A stretch of 64,000 nucleotides of DNA from CAG-791 sp963650385 (GTDB lineage: Bacteria > Bacillota > Clostridia > Lachnospirales > Lachnospiraceae), in NCBI GenBank assembly GCA_963650385.1, contig CAVJLL010000002.1:1-64000 (forward strand), in the 5' to 3' direction. The notes beneath the pieces were generated by a model. It was given only the letters and a program-made list of their open reading frames with translations, did not search any database and was not told where the DNA came from. Positions 51,464 through 60,248 of the stretch are shown piece by piece (the stretch's first letter is position 1; every line of letters starts with the position of its first letter). The position numbers were made by a program, and so were the translations under genes.

Positions 51464-51666
51464 CAGTCAGAATCGGTTAGTCATGACTATTATTTGTTTC
51501 ATCAGCTAACTTTTGTTCGGTAAAATGCACAGTTTTTGGCGTTGGTGTTGGGCAGGTTGACCGAGCTGTACTGCACTGCAGTTCTGCGGCGCGGATACCG
51601 GAGACAGGATCCGACGGAACTGCCCCCGCGCCTGGACAATGTGTAACGGCAGGATTCAGCGTTATC

Positions 51667-52896
51667 TCACGCGTATATCTTCCGCACCAGCTTCTCGCAG
51701 TACTCCGCCAGCGTATCAAAGTGAATGCGGCCTCTCCCGGCCGCAGCCTCCCGGCAATTTTCCTGATAGCGTGCCAGCCGCGGCGCGTCCTCATACAGGG
51801 AGCGGATCTTCTCCGCCAGCTCCTTCGCATCGCCTGCCGCAAAGAGCTCTCCCGTCTCCCCCTCTGCAATCAGCTCCGGCGTGCCGCCCAGATTCGAGGT
51901 GAGAACCGGCGTGCCATACATCTGCGCTTCCATCACGGAAAACGGACAGTTCTCATACCATTCCGACGGGCAGACGGTAAACCTGGCCCTTCGAATCGTC
52001 TCCTCCAGGTCTCTTCCCTTCAGGAAGCCAACATTCGTGATATTCGGAATCCCCTTTATGTTCTCCTCCAGCGGACCGGAGCCGGCAAAGACAAACGGGA
52101 TCTCCGGCAGTGTCCGGCAAACCTCGAGGAGCGTGCGGATTCCCTTTTCCTCGGAGAAACGGCCGTAATAAAGGACATAGTCGCCCTTTGTCCCCGATTC
52201 TTCCAATACCTCCGCTCTCTCGATGAAGTTGTGCATTGCCACCGTCTTCGCTGCCAGAACAGGATTGCTGTCCAGCTTCGTTTTCATAAATGCGGAGCAG
52301 CAGATGATCCGGTCAATGTACCGGTATGTTCCCCTTTTGTTCCAGTACTCCGCCTCCAGCATGCCAACGGCAGACTTCGCCGCTGAGCCGTGAATGCACC
52401 GTCCCTTTATACAATTCATGTAGTGACCACCCAGACACCGCTCGCAGTTCTGCATCGTGTTCGGGTTGTTCAGCATGTGGTTCGGACAAACCAGCTGATA
52501 GTCGTGCGCCGTGTAAACAATCCGGCATCTCCTGCCGGCCTCTTCTCTCCACTTCACAATTTCCAGAATGACAGACGGCGTCAGCTGATAATTGAAATTG
52601 TTGAGGTGGCAGACATCCGGCTGAAAGTCGTCCAGCACCTGCCGGATCTTCCGCCTCGCCTCACTGCTGTAGATGGTCTTCAAAGGGTAGGTCAGCTTCG
52701 CGAGCCTGCTGCCGCCGTGGAAATCCATGTCCGGCGTATAGGCCTCCGCACGGTTGCCGACGCAGCGTCCCTCGTGCTCCATACCGAAATACTGCACCTC
52801 ATGTCCCATCGCCTGCAGCTGCTGGCCAAGCTTAAAAATATATGTCTCCGACCCGCCGTTCGGGTAGAGAAACTTGTTAATCATCAAAATTTTCAT
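51667..52896 (-). CDS. Family 4 glycosyltransferase
   Basis: A 409-residue GT-B-fold enzyme: MKILMINKFLYPNGGSETYI with Gly-rich loop at the N terminus, HLNNFNYQLTPSVI, DYVLYYGRFSEEKGIRTL and FVFAGSGPLEE in the nucleotide-binding half, and CPSEWYENCPFSVMEAQMYGTPVL (EX7E) with GGTPELI. Four Cys in CPNHMLNN...CERCLGGHYMNC may bind a metal, a feature of some GT4 enzymes. The start at 52896 fits the motif start but has a poor ribosome binding site. It follows the Rpn-type nuclease gene by 14 bases. Confidence 0.87.
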   Translation of the reverse strand: MKILMINKFLYPNGGSETYIFKLGQQLQAMGHEVQYFGMEHEGRCVGNRAEAYTPDMDFHGGSRLAKLTYPLKTIYSSEARRKIRQVLDDFQPDVCHLNNFNYQLTPSVILEIVKWREEAGRRCRIVYTAHDYQLVCPNHMLNNPNTMQNCERCLGGHYMNCIKGRCIHGSAAKSAVGMLEAEYWNKRGTYRYIDRIICCSAFMKTKLDSNPVLAAKTVAMHNFIERAEVLEESGTKGDYVLYYGRFSEEKGIRTLLEVCRTLPEIPFVFAGSGPLEENIKGIPNITNVGFLKGRDLEETIRRARFTVCPSEWYENCPFSVMEAQMYGTPVLTSNLGGTPELIAEGETGELFAAGDAKELAEKIRSLYEDAPRLARYQENCREAAAGRGRIHFDTLAEYCEKLVRKIYA

Positions 52897-52910
52897 GGCA
52901 ATGCGCTGCA

Positions 52911-53729
52911 TCAGGCAGTCTTTGTTTCAGCCAGTTCTTTTACTTTTTCGAGAGGAAGTCCACTGTATTCTGCTATTTTTTCGATAGGCAAGTTGTCCGC
53001 AATCATTTTCTTTGCGTTTTCAATGGCACGTTTTGTTTCGCCCTCAATCCTTCGTTCTTCTCCGTATATTTCAATCGCCTTACACACTTTTGCTCGACCT
53101 CCTTCCGTCTCCTTATAATGATGCATTCCACGTTTTAATACATCGTAAAACATATCGACCGAACTTGTGCATCTGAAATCGTGCATCAGTTTTCCGATAT
53201 CAGACGAATCATTTTTATAAGCTCCATTCACATATATAATGTGGTTGCCATCATCGAACTGCGCATTGTCCAGCTCCTTAATGTACCGGTTCACATGGTA
53301 CATGGGAAGCCCCTTTTTCATTACGTCATTCTCTGTAATGAAAATCACGTATGAGTCGCACAAGGCCGAAAATTTCTGCTTCTCCTTGAGCATGTTATAA
53401 TCCACAACGCCACTCAGGAATCTGGCTCTCCTCTCCCCGGCTCCGCTGTCTGCTCTCTGAATTTCGATATCGTAGTTCTTTCCATCCGAATCGACTGCAA
53501 AAATATCCAGAACCACATCCCTCCCGTCTACAGCAGGATTCGTTTCATGCTTCTGCACTTCAATGAGCTTAACTTCGATATCGGAACGGTTGAGAATTAC
53601 ATCCAAGACCAATGCGGTTGCCTCAAAATTCTGATTGAAGAACAGCGTCATGAAATCGTCATCCAACAATCGGTAATTATCAAGAATGGCTACTGCATCC
53701 TTGGATGGGGTGTAGTTATTGTCATTCAA
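52911..53729 (-). CDS. Rpn family PD-(D/E)XK nuclease (recombination-promoting)
   Basis: A 272-residue protein of the Rpn/transposase_31-like group. The nuclease core is VVLDIFAVDSDGKNYDIEIQ (Asp ... ExQ variant of D...ExK) near residues 70-92, preceded by NFEATALVLDVILNR and followed by YNMLKEKQKF and YVIFITENDVMKKGLPMYHVNRYI. The C-terminal helix has LPIEKIAEYSGLPLEKVKEL, typical of this family. These proteins are DNA endonucleases of uncertain role, often in many copies per genome and near mobile DNA. Nothing is truncated. Confidence 0.88.
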   Translation of the reverse strand: MNDNNYTPSKDAVAILDNYRLLDDDFMTLFFNQNFEATALVLDVILNRSDIEVKLIEVQKHETNPAVDGRDVVLDIFAVDSDGKNYDIEIQRADSGAGERRARFLSGVVDYNMLKEKQKFSALCDSYVIFITENDVMKKGLPMYHVNRYIKELDNAQFDDGNHIIYVNGAYKNDSSDIGKLMHDFRCTSSVDMFYDVLKRGMHHYKETEGGRAKVCKAIEIYGEERRIEGETKRAIENAKKMIADNLPIEKIAEYSGLPLEKVKELAETKTA

Positions 53730-53788
53730 GGTTTCTTACCTCCTTCTTCGCACATCGTCTTTAATGAGTTTTCAACGGATCCCCTTCC

Positions 53789-53857
53789 GATTTCAATCGT
53801 GAATTCGCCTGCAAGCAGTCAATTCACATTGAAATGTGGCAGGTGCTGAACAGATAC
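53789..53857. repeat. Dispersed hairpin repeat B, copy
   Basis: ATTTCAATCGTGAATT pairs with AATTCACATTGAAAT around CGCCTGCAAGCAGTC, followed by GTGGCAGGTGCTGAACAGAT. It is nearly identical to 24171-24236 but lacks the left CCTGCCA arm. It lies upstream of the Rpn gene. From 53858 to 54065 I find only short frames without support. Confidence 0.75.
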
Positions 53858-54065
53858 AGATCAAGATGTGACCGCAGCCTGCATCTTACAATGTATCGCC
53901 CGCATATCCTCCAGAAAAGACAATCTTCTTTGCAGGCAACCAATCTTGCAGGCCGCGGCGTCCACAGAAATGAACTCTGTTATGCAATTGACTGCAGTAT
54001 AGCAGGCAGCGCAGCGAAAGCCAATTGGGCAGATTAGACGATTTAAGATGGATAATTTTAGGGGC

Positions 54066-54124
54066 ACTGTACAGGCGCCAGCCAACAGTAATTCTCACGA
54101 ACCAGTGGCTGTAAAAGCTGGTTC
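54066..54124. repeat. Repeat D and hairpin upstream of DUF3791 gene
   Basis: ACTGTACAGGCGCCAGCCA (54066-54084) matches, inverted, TGGCTGGCGTCTGTACAGT of bases 34-52. It is followed by the hairpin GAACCAG/CTGGTTC (54099-54124). Confidence 0.5.
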
Positions 54125-54133
54125 ACGCTATAA

Positions 54134-54162
54134 TTGACAACAAGGAAATCTCGGATCAGAAT
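54134..54162 (+). promoter_or_regulatory. Promoter for the DUF3791-DUF3990 cassette
   Basis: TTGACA (54134-54139) and CAGAAT (54157-54162) are 17 bases apart, about 70 bases before the first start codon. A TATAAT at 54129-54134 is an alternative -10. Confidence 0.4.
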
Positions 54163-54234
54163 CAGCAGTTTACCAGCATGCACAGCTGTAATTCCTGTTT
54201 TCGGATTGAGCAATGCAACGGAGAACCACGACAT

Positions 54235-54459
54235 ATGAACAGAGAAAAAACAGATGATCTATTCCAGATTCAGATTCGATTATTCCGCCGGTTTCAGGTA
54301 AATGAGAATCTGAGCGCCAAAAACGCAGAAGCTGTTTTTCAAAAATATGATGTTTTTGAATACATCAAAATCTGTTATGAAGAATTCCATGTTCAGGGCG
54401 ATGATGCAAACATGGATGACCTATATCAATATCTGAAAAAGAAAGGATGGCGAAGATGA
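54235..54459 (+). CDS. DUF3791 domain protein
   Basis: A 74-residue helical protein, FQIQIRLFRRFQVNENLSAKNAEAVFQKYDVFEYIKICYEEFHVQG, then DDLYQYLKKKGWRR. The Phe/Tyr-rich helix and HxQG..D pattern are those of DUF3791. The ATG at 54235 has GGAGA ten bases upstream; an in-frame extension to 54178 lacks one. DUF3791 proteins lie next to DUF3990 proteins in clostridia and may act as their partners or antitoxins. The four last bases overlap the next gene. Confidence 0.72.
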   Translation: MNREKTDDLFQIQIRLFRRFQVNENLSAKNAEAVFQKYDVFEYIKICYEEFHVQGDDANMDDLYQYLKKKGWRR

Positions 54460-55010
54460 AAGAAATGCAGCTATACCATGGCAGCTATTGCATCATCCGA
54501 AATCCTTCCCTGCACCAATGTGCCGACGGAAAAGATTTCGGAAAAGGCTTTTATCTGACGACATCCAGAAGTCAGGCAGAGCGCTTTTGCAGAACATCCG
54601 TTGGAAAAGCTCTGAAAAACGGAAAAATCACAGAGCCGCAGGCCATAGGTTTCGTAAGTGTTTTCCGATTTGTTCCGGCAGATAATCTGACAATATTAGA
54701 ATTTACAGAAGCCAATGATGAGTGGCTTCGATGCGTCGGCGCTCACAGAAAAAAAGCTCTGTTCAAGTCTGAAACAGATCAATGGAAATCTTATGACATC
54801 ATCACCGGGAAAATTGCAAATGACACCACAAATCGTGTCATAACAAACTATATCAACGGCGATTACGGTTTTCCCGAAGACAGACGCGCTATCGAATTTG
54901 CCATCAGTCTTCTGAAACCCGAGAAATTATCCGATCAGGAATGCTTCCGAACGAACAAAGCACTTGCATGCCTGCACTTTACAGAATGCTATGAGGTACC
55001 AATCCAATGA
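54456..55010 (+). CDS. DUF3990 domain protein, ART-like
   Basis: A 184-residue protein: MQLYHGSYCIIRNPSL, DGKDFGKGFYLTTSRSQAERFC, then WLRCVGAHRKK, YDIITGKIANDTTNRVITNYINGDYG and LTECYE-like end. The YHGS...GKGFYLT pattern resembles ADP-ribosyltransferase-fold proteins, the proposed fold of DUF3990. A toxin or effector role is possible but not shown. The start at 54456 is chosen from AAGG nine bases upstream; the ATG at 54447 directly abuts that site. It overlaps both neighbours by four bases. Confidence 0.75.
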   Translation: MKEMQLYHGSYCIIRNPSLHQCADGKDFGKGFYLTTSRSQAERFCRTSVGKALKNGKITEPQAIGFVSVFRFVPADNLTILEFTEANDEWLRCVGAHRKKALFKSETDQWKSYDIITGKIANDTTNRVITNYINGDYGFPEDRRAIEFAISLLKPEKLSDQECFRTNKALACLHFTECYEVPIQ

Positions 55011-55252
55011 ATGAGAGCAAATACGATTACACCATGTTGAAGCTTGCCGGAATGGCAGCCGAATGCCTCGCAAGAGAACAAAAGATCTCCAGATTAAATG
55101 CCTTCTTAAAACTGATGAAATCCAAGACCGGCGAAATGCTGTTTGACTCTTCTACCGATCTGTGGATGAACGGACCGGATTATATTGCCGATGAATATAA
55201 AAGAGAAATGGATTTTAAAAGGCACAAAACAAAGCTGCAGCCCCGCCCCTGA
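55007..55252 (+). CDS. Second small DUF3791-like protein
   Basis: An 81-residue protein, MNESKYDYTMLKLAGMAAECLAREQ, with a C-terminal stretch LFDSSTDLWMNGPDYIADEYKREMD. It starts at ATGA over the stop of the DUF3990 gene. It resembles the third gene that often completes DUF3791-DUF3990 cassettes, although I am less sure of its family than for the first gene. A role as antitoxin or cofactor of the DUF3990 protein is inferred from coupling. Confidence 0.65.
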   Translation: MNESKYDYTMLKLAGMAAECLAREQKISRLNAFLKLMKSKTGEMLFDSSTDLWMNGPDYIADEYKREMDFKRHKTKLQPRP

Positions 55253-55279
55253 ACGGCGTTGCCTATTCCTACGTGTCTC

Positions 55280-56813
55280 TCACTCCACCGCCTTCCCATA
55301 ATACTCCGCCACCGCATCCGCCTTCAAAACGATCAGCGGCATCACGCCCTCCGGCGCATCCGCGAGCTCCTCGGCCTCCACCTGCACCGTCTCGCCGTCC
55401 GCATTCTCAATGGCAGAATAGAACTCCCGAACATCCCGGTAATACTGCTGCGTCCAGCCCTTCTGCAGATTCATCGCCAAAACCGACATCGGCGCCTGCG
55501 TCCGGGAATCCCCGTCATAAACCCGGTACACACAAACCGAGTCCAGCATCATCACCACCGCTGCCAGCAGCGCCAATCCCGCCGCCAGCTCCCTGCAGTC
55601 TCTCCAAATCCGCGCCAGATATCCACCAAGCCACAGTCCCGCCGAAACTGTAATCGCCGTATACGACAGGTTCAGCATCAAATACGTCCGCTCCGGCAGT
55701 CCCACCGATCCGTACCCCAGAATCACCGGGAAAATAGCCAGCACCGGCATCGGCAGCAGGAGCCAAAACAGCCTCTTAAGCCTTCCTCCATTGCCCCCCC
55801 CACGCCGTCTTCGGCGCCAGCAGCACTCCTGCCAGCACCGCCAGCACCAGCATAAAGCACAGAGCCGAAGTGTCCATCACCCGCCCCGTCTCATCGAACA
55901 GCTGGAACAGCGTATTGCCCGCGGCATGGTACAGCGTCTTCAGCATGCCGCTTTTCTCCGCCGTCACATCGTGCCGCACATAATTTCCCGGCGCCAGCCC
56001 GTTGATCGTAGTTCCGATCAGTGCCGCCGCGATCGGCAGCAGGTACCAGAGCGCACCGTTTCCTCTCCGCCCTGTCCGCTTCCGAACGCACTTCTTCCAT
56101 CCGAACAGATGCATGAACAGATACACGCCCAGCACCAGCATTCCGTAGCAAACCGGCACCGCAATCTGCAAGGACCCGCCGCAGGCCAGCAGCATAAAAA
56201 CCGTCGCCCCGGCCAATCGCAAACAACAGCCTCCCTGCTGAAGCCGCAGGCTTCTTACGAGCAGCGCCGCCCCAGCCAGTGCCAACATCAGCGGAATCGT
56301 GTAGCTCACCGCCCCCGAGAACCAGAAGAAGTCCTCAGCATAGGAGCGAAGATTCAACAGACAGGTCACCGCCAGCACGTACATGCCCGCAATCCCCCGC
56401 TCCGAGGAAAATCCCGTCCACTTCGCCAGCTCCCGAACAAACAAATACAGCGCCAGAAAAAATCCCAGGCACACCACGATCAGCAGCACGTGCAGCGCCG
56501 CATACGCATTCACTCCCGCATAATTCAGCGGACAGAGCGCGATCTGCAGGAACATGGTCAGATACGTCCCCTGCCAGCCCGCATACCGCATCTGCATAAA
56601 CGCAAAAGCCGCCTTCCATACCGCCCCCGCAGACTCCAGTGCTCCGCCGGCCTCCACGGCATGCCAGTAATCATCCGCTGTAAAAAACGTATACCCGCAC
56701 GTATACAGGAGCAATCCGATCTGCAGCGCCAATATCGCTGCCATCCCCAGCTCCGGCCACCGCCGGATGCGCCTTGCCTTCCCGTTGCCGCAATTCTCCA
56801 TGAAACTGTTCAT
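55280..56813 (-). pseudogene. Membrane glycosyltransferase-like gene, frameshifted at G8
   Basis: Two frames form one protein. The first (56813-55776, 345 residues) has membrane helices and an early acidic motif FFTADDYWHAVEAGG, then ends at TAA soon after a run of eight G. With seven G the frame continues as AWGGNGGRLKRLFWLLLPMPVLAIF into the second (to 55280), giving 510 residues, the size of DUF6056-like proteins such as 58603-60144. The gene is either inactive here, phase-variable through the G tract, or affected by a sequencing error. Helices and motifs on both sides are otherwise intact. Confidence 0.75.
55794..55801 (-). repeat. G8 homopolymer at frameshift
   Basis: Eight G residues on the minus strand at the junction of two frames of the membrane glycosyltransferase-like gene. 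Removal of one base restores a single 511-codon frame. Confidence 0.9.
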
Positions 56814-56816
56814 GTC

Positions 56817-58505
56817 CTACTCGCTCACCTTCACCACTGTCACACCCCAGACATTCGCCGTCGCCCCGGCCGCCGGGTACACCGGCATCGCCGCCACCTC
56901 CGGCGAATTATAAATCGTCTCCAGCGTATCGCCCTCCGCATAGTTCACGTTGACACGCAGCTGCTGTTCCAGAAAATGTGACCAGCACAGGCGGTTTCCC
57001 TCCGTTCCCGGCGCCCACGAGCCGTACTGCGCATAGGAATTCGCCCTGCCATACAGCTCCGTTGCCGTGAACAGCGGCGACTCCTTCGGCGTCCCGTACA
57101 CGAGCACCACATTCTCCGTGTAGTCCGCCCCGGCCGCCGTGAACCGGTTCAGCACCTGCTCGCCCAGCGTCTGGCAAAAGCGCCGCCCCGCGTACATTGC
57201 ATACTGGTCCGTCACCGTCTGCCCCAGCATCCCGTACAGGAGAAGGAAAACAACGATTCCCTCGCCAATCGCGGCTGCGCGGCAGCACTTGCCGGCCCCT
57301 ATGCAATTCCCACGTCCTACTCGGGCGGCTTCAACCCTGCCGGCTTTGCTGTCATCCCTGCCCCCGGGAATCCTGTCCCCTACGGCACCTTCGAACCGGG
57401 AGGCTTCTGCACCCTCTTCCTGCATCTGCGCGCCCCACAGGCACAATGTCAACGGCAGCACCATCGCCATTCCCATGGTCATCTGCATCATCGTATCCGA
57501 ATACACCAGCAGGAAAAAGCTGTTCGCGAACACCGGAATCCACAGAATAGCCAGCACCGCCAGTGCCGCAGCAGCCGCTCCCTTCTCCTTCCACAGCTTC
57601 CAGATGAGCCGCACCAGCACCGCCGCCGGCAGGAGATACACCAGCAGGAACCACCGGTGACTCTGCAGAAGATTAAAATGATACCCGTTCCCGCCAAAAT
57701 AAAATCCAAATGCTGTGTACGTGTGCCGCAGATTTTCCGGCAGTCCCTTCAGCATACCGCCCAGTGTCACCGCATTCCCGCCGTTGTAATCCGACAGCGT
57801 CTCTCCCGTCACCGCAAGGCAAGCATACAGAAGCGCCTCATACAAAACCGCCCCCAGCACCACCGAGACCAGCATGCGTCCCACAAAGGCCAGCGCCCGT
57901 TTCACGGTATCCCTCTGCAGGAGCCAAAGAAAATAAAACAGTGCCGTCACACACAACACGCCCAGCGTTGCCTGGTAACAGCCCATCATCACCGCCGTCA
58001 GGCAGGCCGCTTCTGTGCATTCTGCTGCACCGGCCGTCTTCCCCTGCACCGTACGATCCCGCACCGCCCATACTGCCAAAACCGCCAGCAGGAAAGAGAA
58101 AGCATCGTTAATCGACATATGGCTGTACGAGAGCTGGCACAGCACCGTCGGCGATGCCAGTGCCAGCATCCCGATCACCCACGCAAATACCCGCTCTCTT
58201 CTCGTCTCTGCGCGCAGCCCGAACAGCGCAAACAACACGAGAATTCCGGCCGCAAACAGCGCCAGCGCCACAACCGCCGGCAGCGGGTCCAGGGACACAT
58301 TCCCCCGCAGCTTATCCAGGATCGGCCAGAACCACCGTCCCATCCGCAGCTCCGCCGCCCCCGTCATGTGGTCATCCTGATCCCACATGCCGTCCATGTC
58401 GTTCGTCAGCCGCAGGAGGATCAGAGGAAGATATATCAGGAGCCCGCCCAGGTATAACAAGAAGAACTGCTTCTTCAATTTGCTAGTTTCCGATTTGCGT
58501 TCCAT
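56817..58505 (-). CDS. GtrII-like membrane glucosyltransferase
   Basis: A 562-residue polytopic protein. The first outside loop has WDQDDHMTGAAELRMGRWFWPIL, the DD...GRW pattern of GtrII-type enzymes, and about ten helices follow; the last 110 residues form a soluble domain (YTENVVLVYGTPKESPLF). It is analogous to the gene at 22298-23941. A charged insert (about 365-405; EEGAEASRFEGAVGDR) interrupts the helices. The gene is three bases upstream of the frameshifted gene, so the two are probably co-transcribed. Confidence 0.75.
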   Translation of the reverse strand: MERKSETSKLKKQFFLLYLGGLLIYLPLILLRLTNDMDGMWDQDDHMTGAAELRMGRWFWPILDKLRGNVSLDPLPAVVALALFAAGILVLFALFGLRAETRRERVFAWVIGMLALASPTVLCQLSYSHMSINDAFSFLLAVLAVWAVRDRTVQGKTAGAAECTEAACLTAVMMGCYQATLGVLCVTALFYFLWLLQRDTVKRALAFVGRMLVSVVLGAVLYEALLYACLAVTGETLSDYNGGNAVTLGGMLKGLPENLRHTYTAFGFYFGGNGYHFNLLQSHRWFLLVYLLPAAVLVRLIWKLWKEKGAAAAALAVLAILWIPVFANSFFLLVYSDTMMQMTMGMAMVLPLTLCLWGAQMQEEGAEASRFEGAVGDRIPGGRDDSKAGRVEAARVGRGNCIGAGKCCRAAAIGEGIVVFLLLYGMLGQTVTDQYAMYAGRRFCQTLGEQVLNRFTAAGADYTENVVLVYGTPKESPLFTATELYGRANSYAQYGSWAPGTEGNRLCWSHFLEQQLRVNVNYAEGDTLETIYNSPEVAAMPVYPAAGATANVWGVTVVKVSE

Positions 58506-58602
58506 AGAATCTCAATTCCTCAGTGTCATGCAGCAAATTAATATCGCTTCCGACCGCAAATCCGCTGCAAATTAATTTTCCGTTCCCTGTATTATCCCGA
58601 CT

Positions 58603-60144
58603 TCAACGTATCGTATTTCGCGGCACACAGATCACCGACTGCTTGCCATAATACCTGGCATACACTTCGCTCGACCAGGCCGTCGGATCATCCAGCGGTA
58701 CCATCAGCATAAACGGTCCCTGCTCATCATTCATCTCCGGCAGCTCCGCATCCGTGACATCCGGATCATTTAGAATCGACAGCCACTCCTCCATCTGCTC
58801 ATGGTAATCCGCCAGCGCACCGCCCCGAATAAACCGAACACAGGTATAATCCACGGATCCGCCAACCAAATGCCGTGACAATAGAAGGAGCAGCACCATG
58901 ATCCCTGCAATACCTGCCAGACAGATTTTCTGTCTCCGAGTCTTTCTTCTGCTCTCATCGCAGCTCGTCTTCACCCCTGCACTGACCAGAATCTCCAGCC
59001 ACCAGACAATGGCAACCACCGTGATAAACCAATAGGAATCCGGACACCCCCCCGACGCATCCACGCCGGCATAAATAACCGGAGCGCGAACAATGCATAC
59101 CATAGCAAGTCCGCCGATCAGAGCCAGTCCCCACCGTTTCCATCCCAGGGCCGTCCTCTTGCCGGAGAACGCACCGCTGCACAGTATGAGCAGCAGCACG
59201 ATTACCAGCAGCACCGGCAACAGAGCCCGAACCGACAGAAAATACCGAACTGTCTCCTCGATTCCCTCCCGGCCGCAGGAAACCAGCGTCCGAATCACCC
59301 TTTGAACTGAAAATCCAAAGTCCTCTCCGCCGCGTTTTTTGTTCCCCGGTGCCGCCGCACTGACGGCAAAGCCCGCCATTTCCACTGCAAGAGGAATCCA
59401 CGGGACAAACGCTCTTCCTTTATTATCATTATCACGCTTCTCCCGGCAGGCCGCTCCTCTACGACTCACGCAATACTGGTACCACGGCAGACAGAAAAAC
59501 CACACCGCCGCCAGGACCACCTCCGGATAGCCCGCGCCGCCAAGGTACCCCATTCCCAAGAGCATCCCTGCCAGGAATCCCCATCCGCCGGTTTCCAGCC
59601 ACCGCAGGCTCCAGCCCATACTCAAAAGTGCCACTCCATACGGAATACAGTAATGCGCCACCGACGTCCACCAGAAAACGCCGCATTTCATGTTCGGCAT
59701 ATACTGAATCAGCAGCAATCCGGTCAGAAAGAAAACACTCCACCGACCGGCCGCCGAAATCTTCCGTCTCCTCCCGGCAACATCCAGAAAATACCATGTC
59801 CCGCCCAGAATGCTCAGGAGCGCCACAGCAATCGTCACAGGATACCAGGCATCTCCCCATACGCCCGGCTGCAGGCTGAACAACATAACCGAAGACCACG
59901 TCCCCTGCCAGGAAAACCACGCTCCCTTTGCCGTCGCCGCAGCAGCCTGAAAGACTGCAAAAATGTTTCCGCCGTTTAAGACAACCTGGCGCACACCGGC
60001 CCCGTAATTCAGATCATCTCCCGTTGCGCGCGCATAGGGTGCGACCATCGCAATTGGCAGCAACGACAAAGCAAAAATCAATCCGAATAAAACAGCCAGA
60101 ACCAGCTGTATCCTTCTATTCTCTCTTTCTGCTACATTATTCAT
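58603..60144 (-). CDS. DUF6056-like membrane protein
   Basis: A 513-residue protein with about twelve membrane helices. After the first helix come YARATGDDLNYGAG (acidic motif of GT-C-like proteins) and WFSWQGTWSSVMLFSLQPG; a soluble C-terminal part of about 90 residues has DDPTAWSSEVYARYYGK. This agrees with the DUF6056 group, proposed surface glycosyltransferases. The start is uncertain between GTG at 60159 and ATG at 60144; I take the ATG because GGAGA abuts the GTG. It lies in the leftward glycan run of the right end. Confidence 0.68.
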   Translation of the reverse strand: MNNVAERENRRIQLVLAVLFGLIFALSLLPIAMVAPYARATGDDLNYGAGVRQVVLNGGNIFAVFQAAAATAKGAWFSWQGTWSSVMLFSLQPGVWGDAWYPVTIAVALLSILGGTWYFLDVAGRRRKISAAGRWSVFFLTGLLLIQYMPNMKCGVFWWTSVAHYCIPYGVALLSMGWSLRWLETGGWGFLAGMLLGMGYLGGAGYPEVVLAAVWFFCLPWYQYCVSRRGAACREKRDNDNKGRAFVPWIPLAVEMAGFAVSAAAPGNKKRGGEDFGFSVQRVIRTLVSCGREGIEETVRYFLSVRALLPVLLVIVLLLILCSGAFSGKRTALGWKRWGLALIGGLAMVCIVRAPVIYAGVDASGGCPDSYWFITVVAIVWWLEILVSAGVKTSCDESRRKTRRQKICLAGIAGIMVLLLLLSRHLVGGSVDYTCVRFIRGGALADYHEQMEEWLSILNDPDVTDAELPEMNDEQGPFMLMVPLDDPTAWSSEVYARYYGKQSVICVPRNTIR

Positions 60145-60248
60145 ACCGTTATGATGCACTCTCCATCGCGGCTTTTTCTACATCAGAATGACAGTAATTT
60201 TTCTCAACCGTGCCGCCCTGCACACTGTCTTCTTGACCAACATTTCTG

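Noticed and set aside
51477..51869. 130-residue frame at the 3' end of the GT4 gene
   Set aside because: Arg-rich out-of-frame shadow over the GT4 coding sequence with no start signal.
52911..53729. Rpn-type gene as part of an insertion sequence
   Set aside because: No terminal inverted repeats or target-site duplications can be seen around it; it is kept as a free nuclease gene.
53861..54098. Short overlapping minus frames (70-74 residues) between the Rpn gene and DUF3791 gene
   Set aside because: No ribosome binding sites, no recognised domain, and they run through repeats; more likely non-coding relics.
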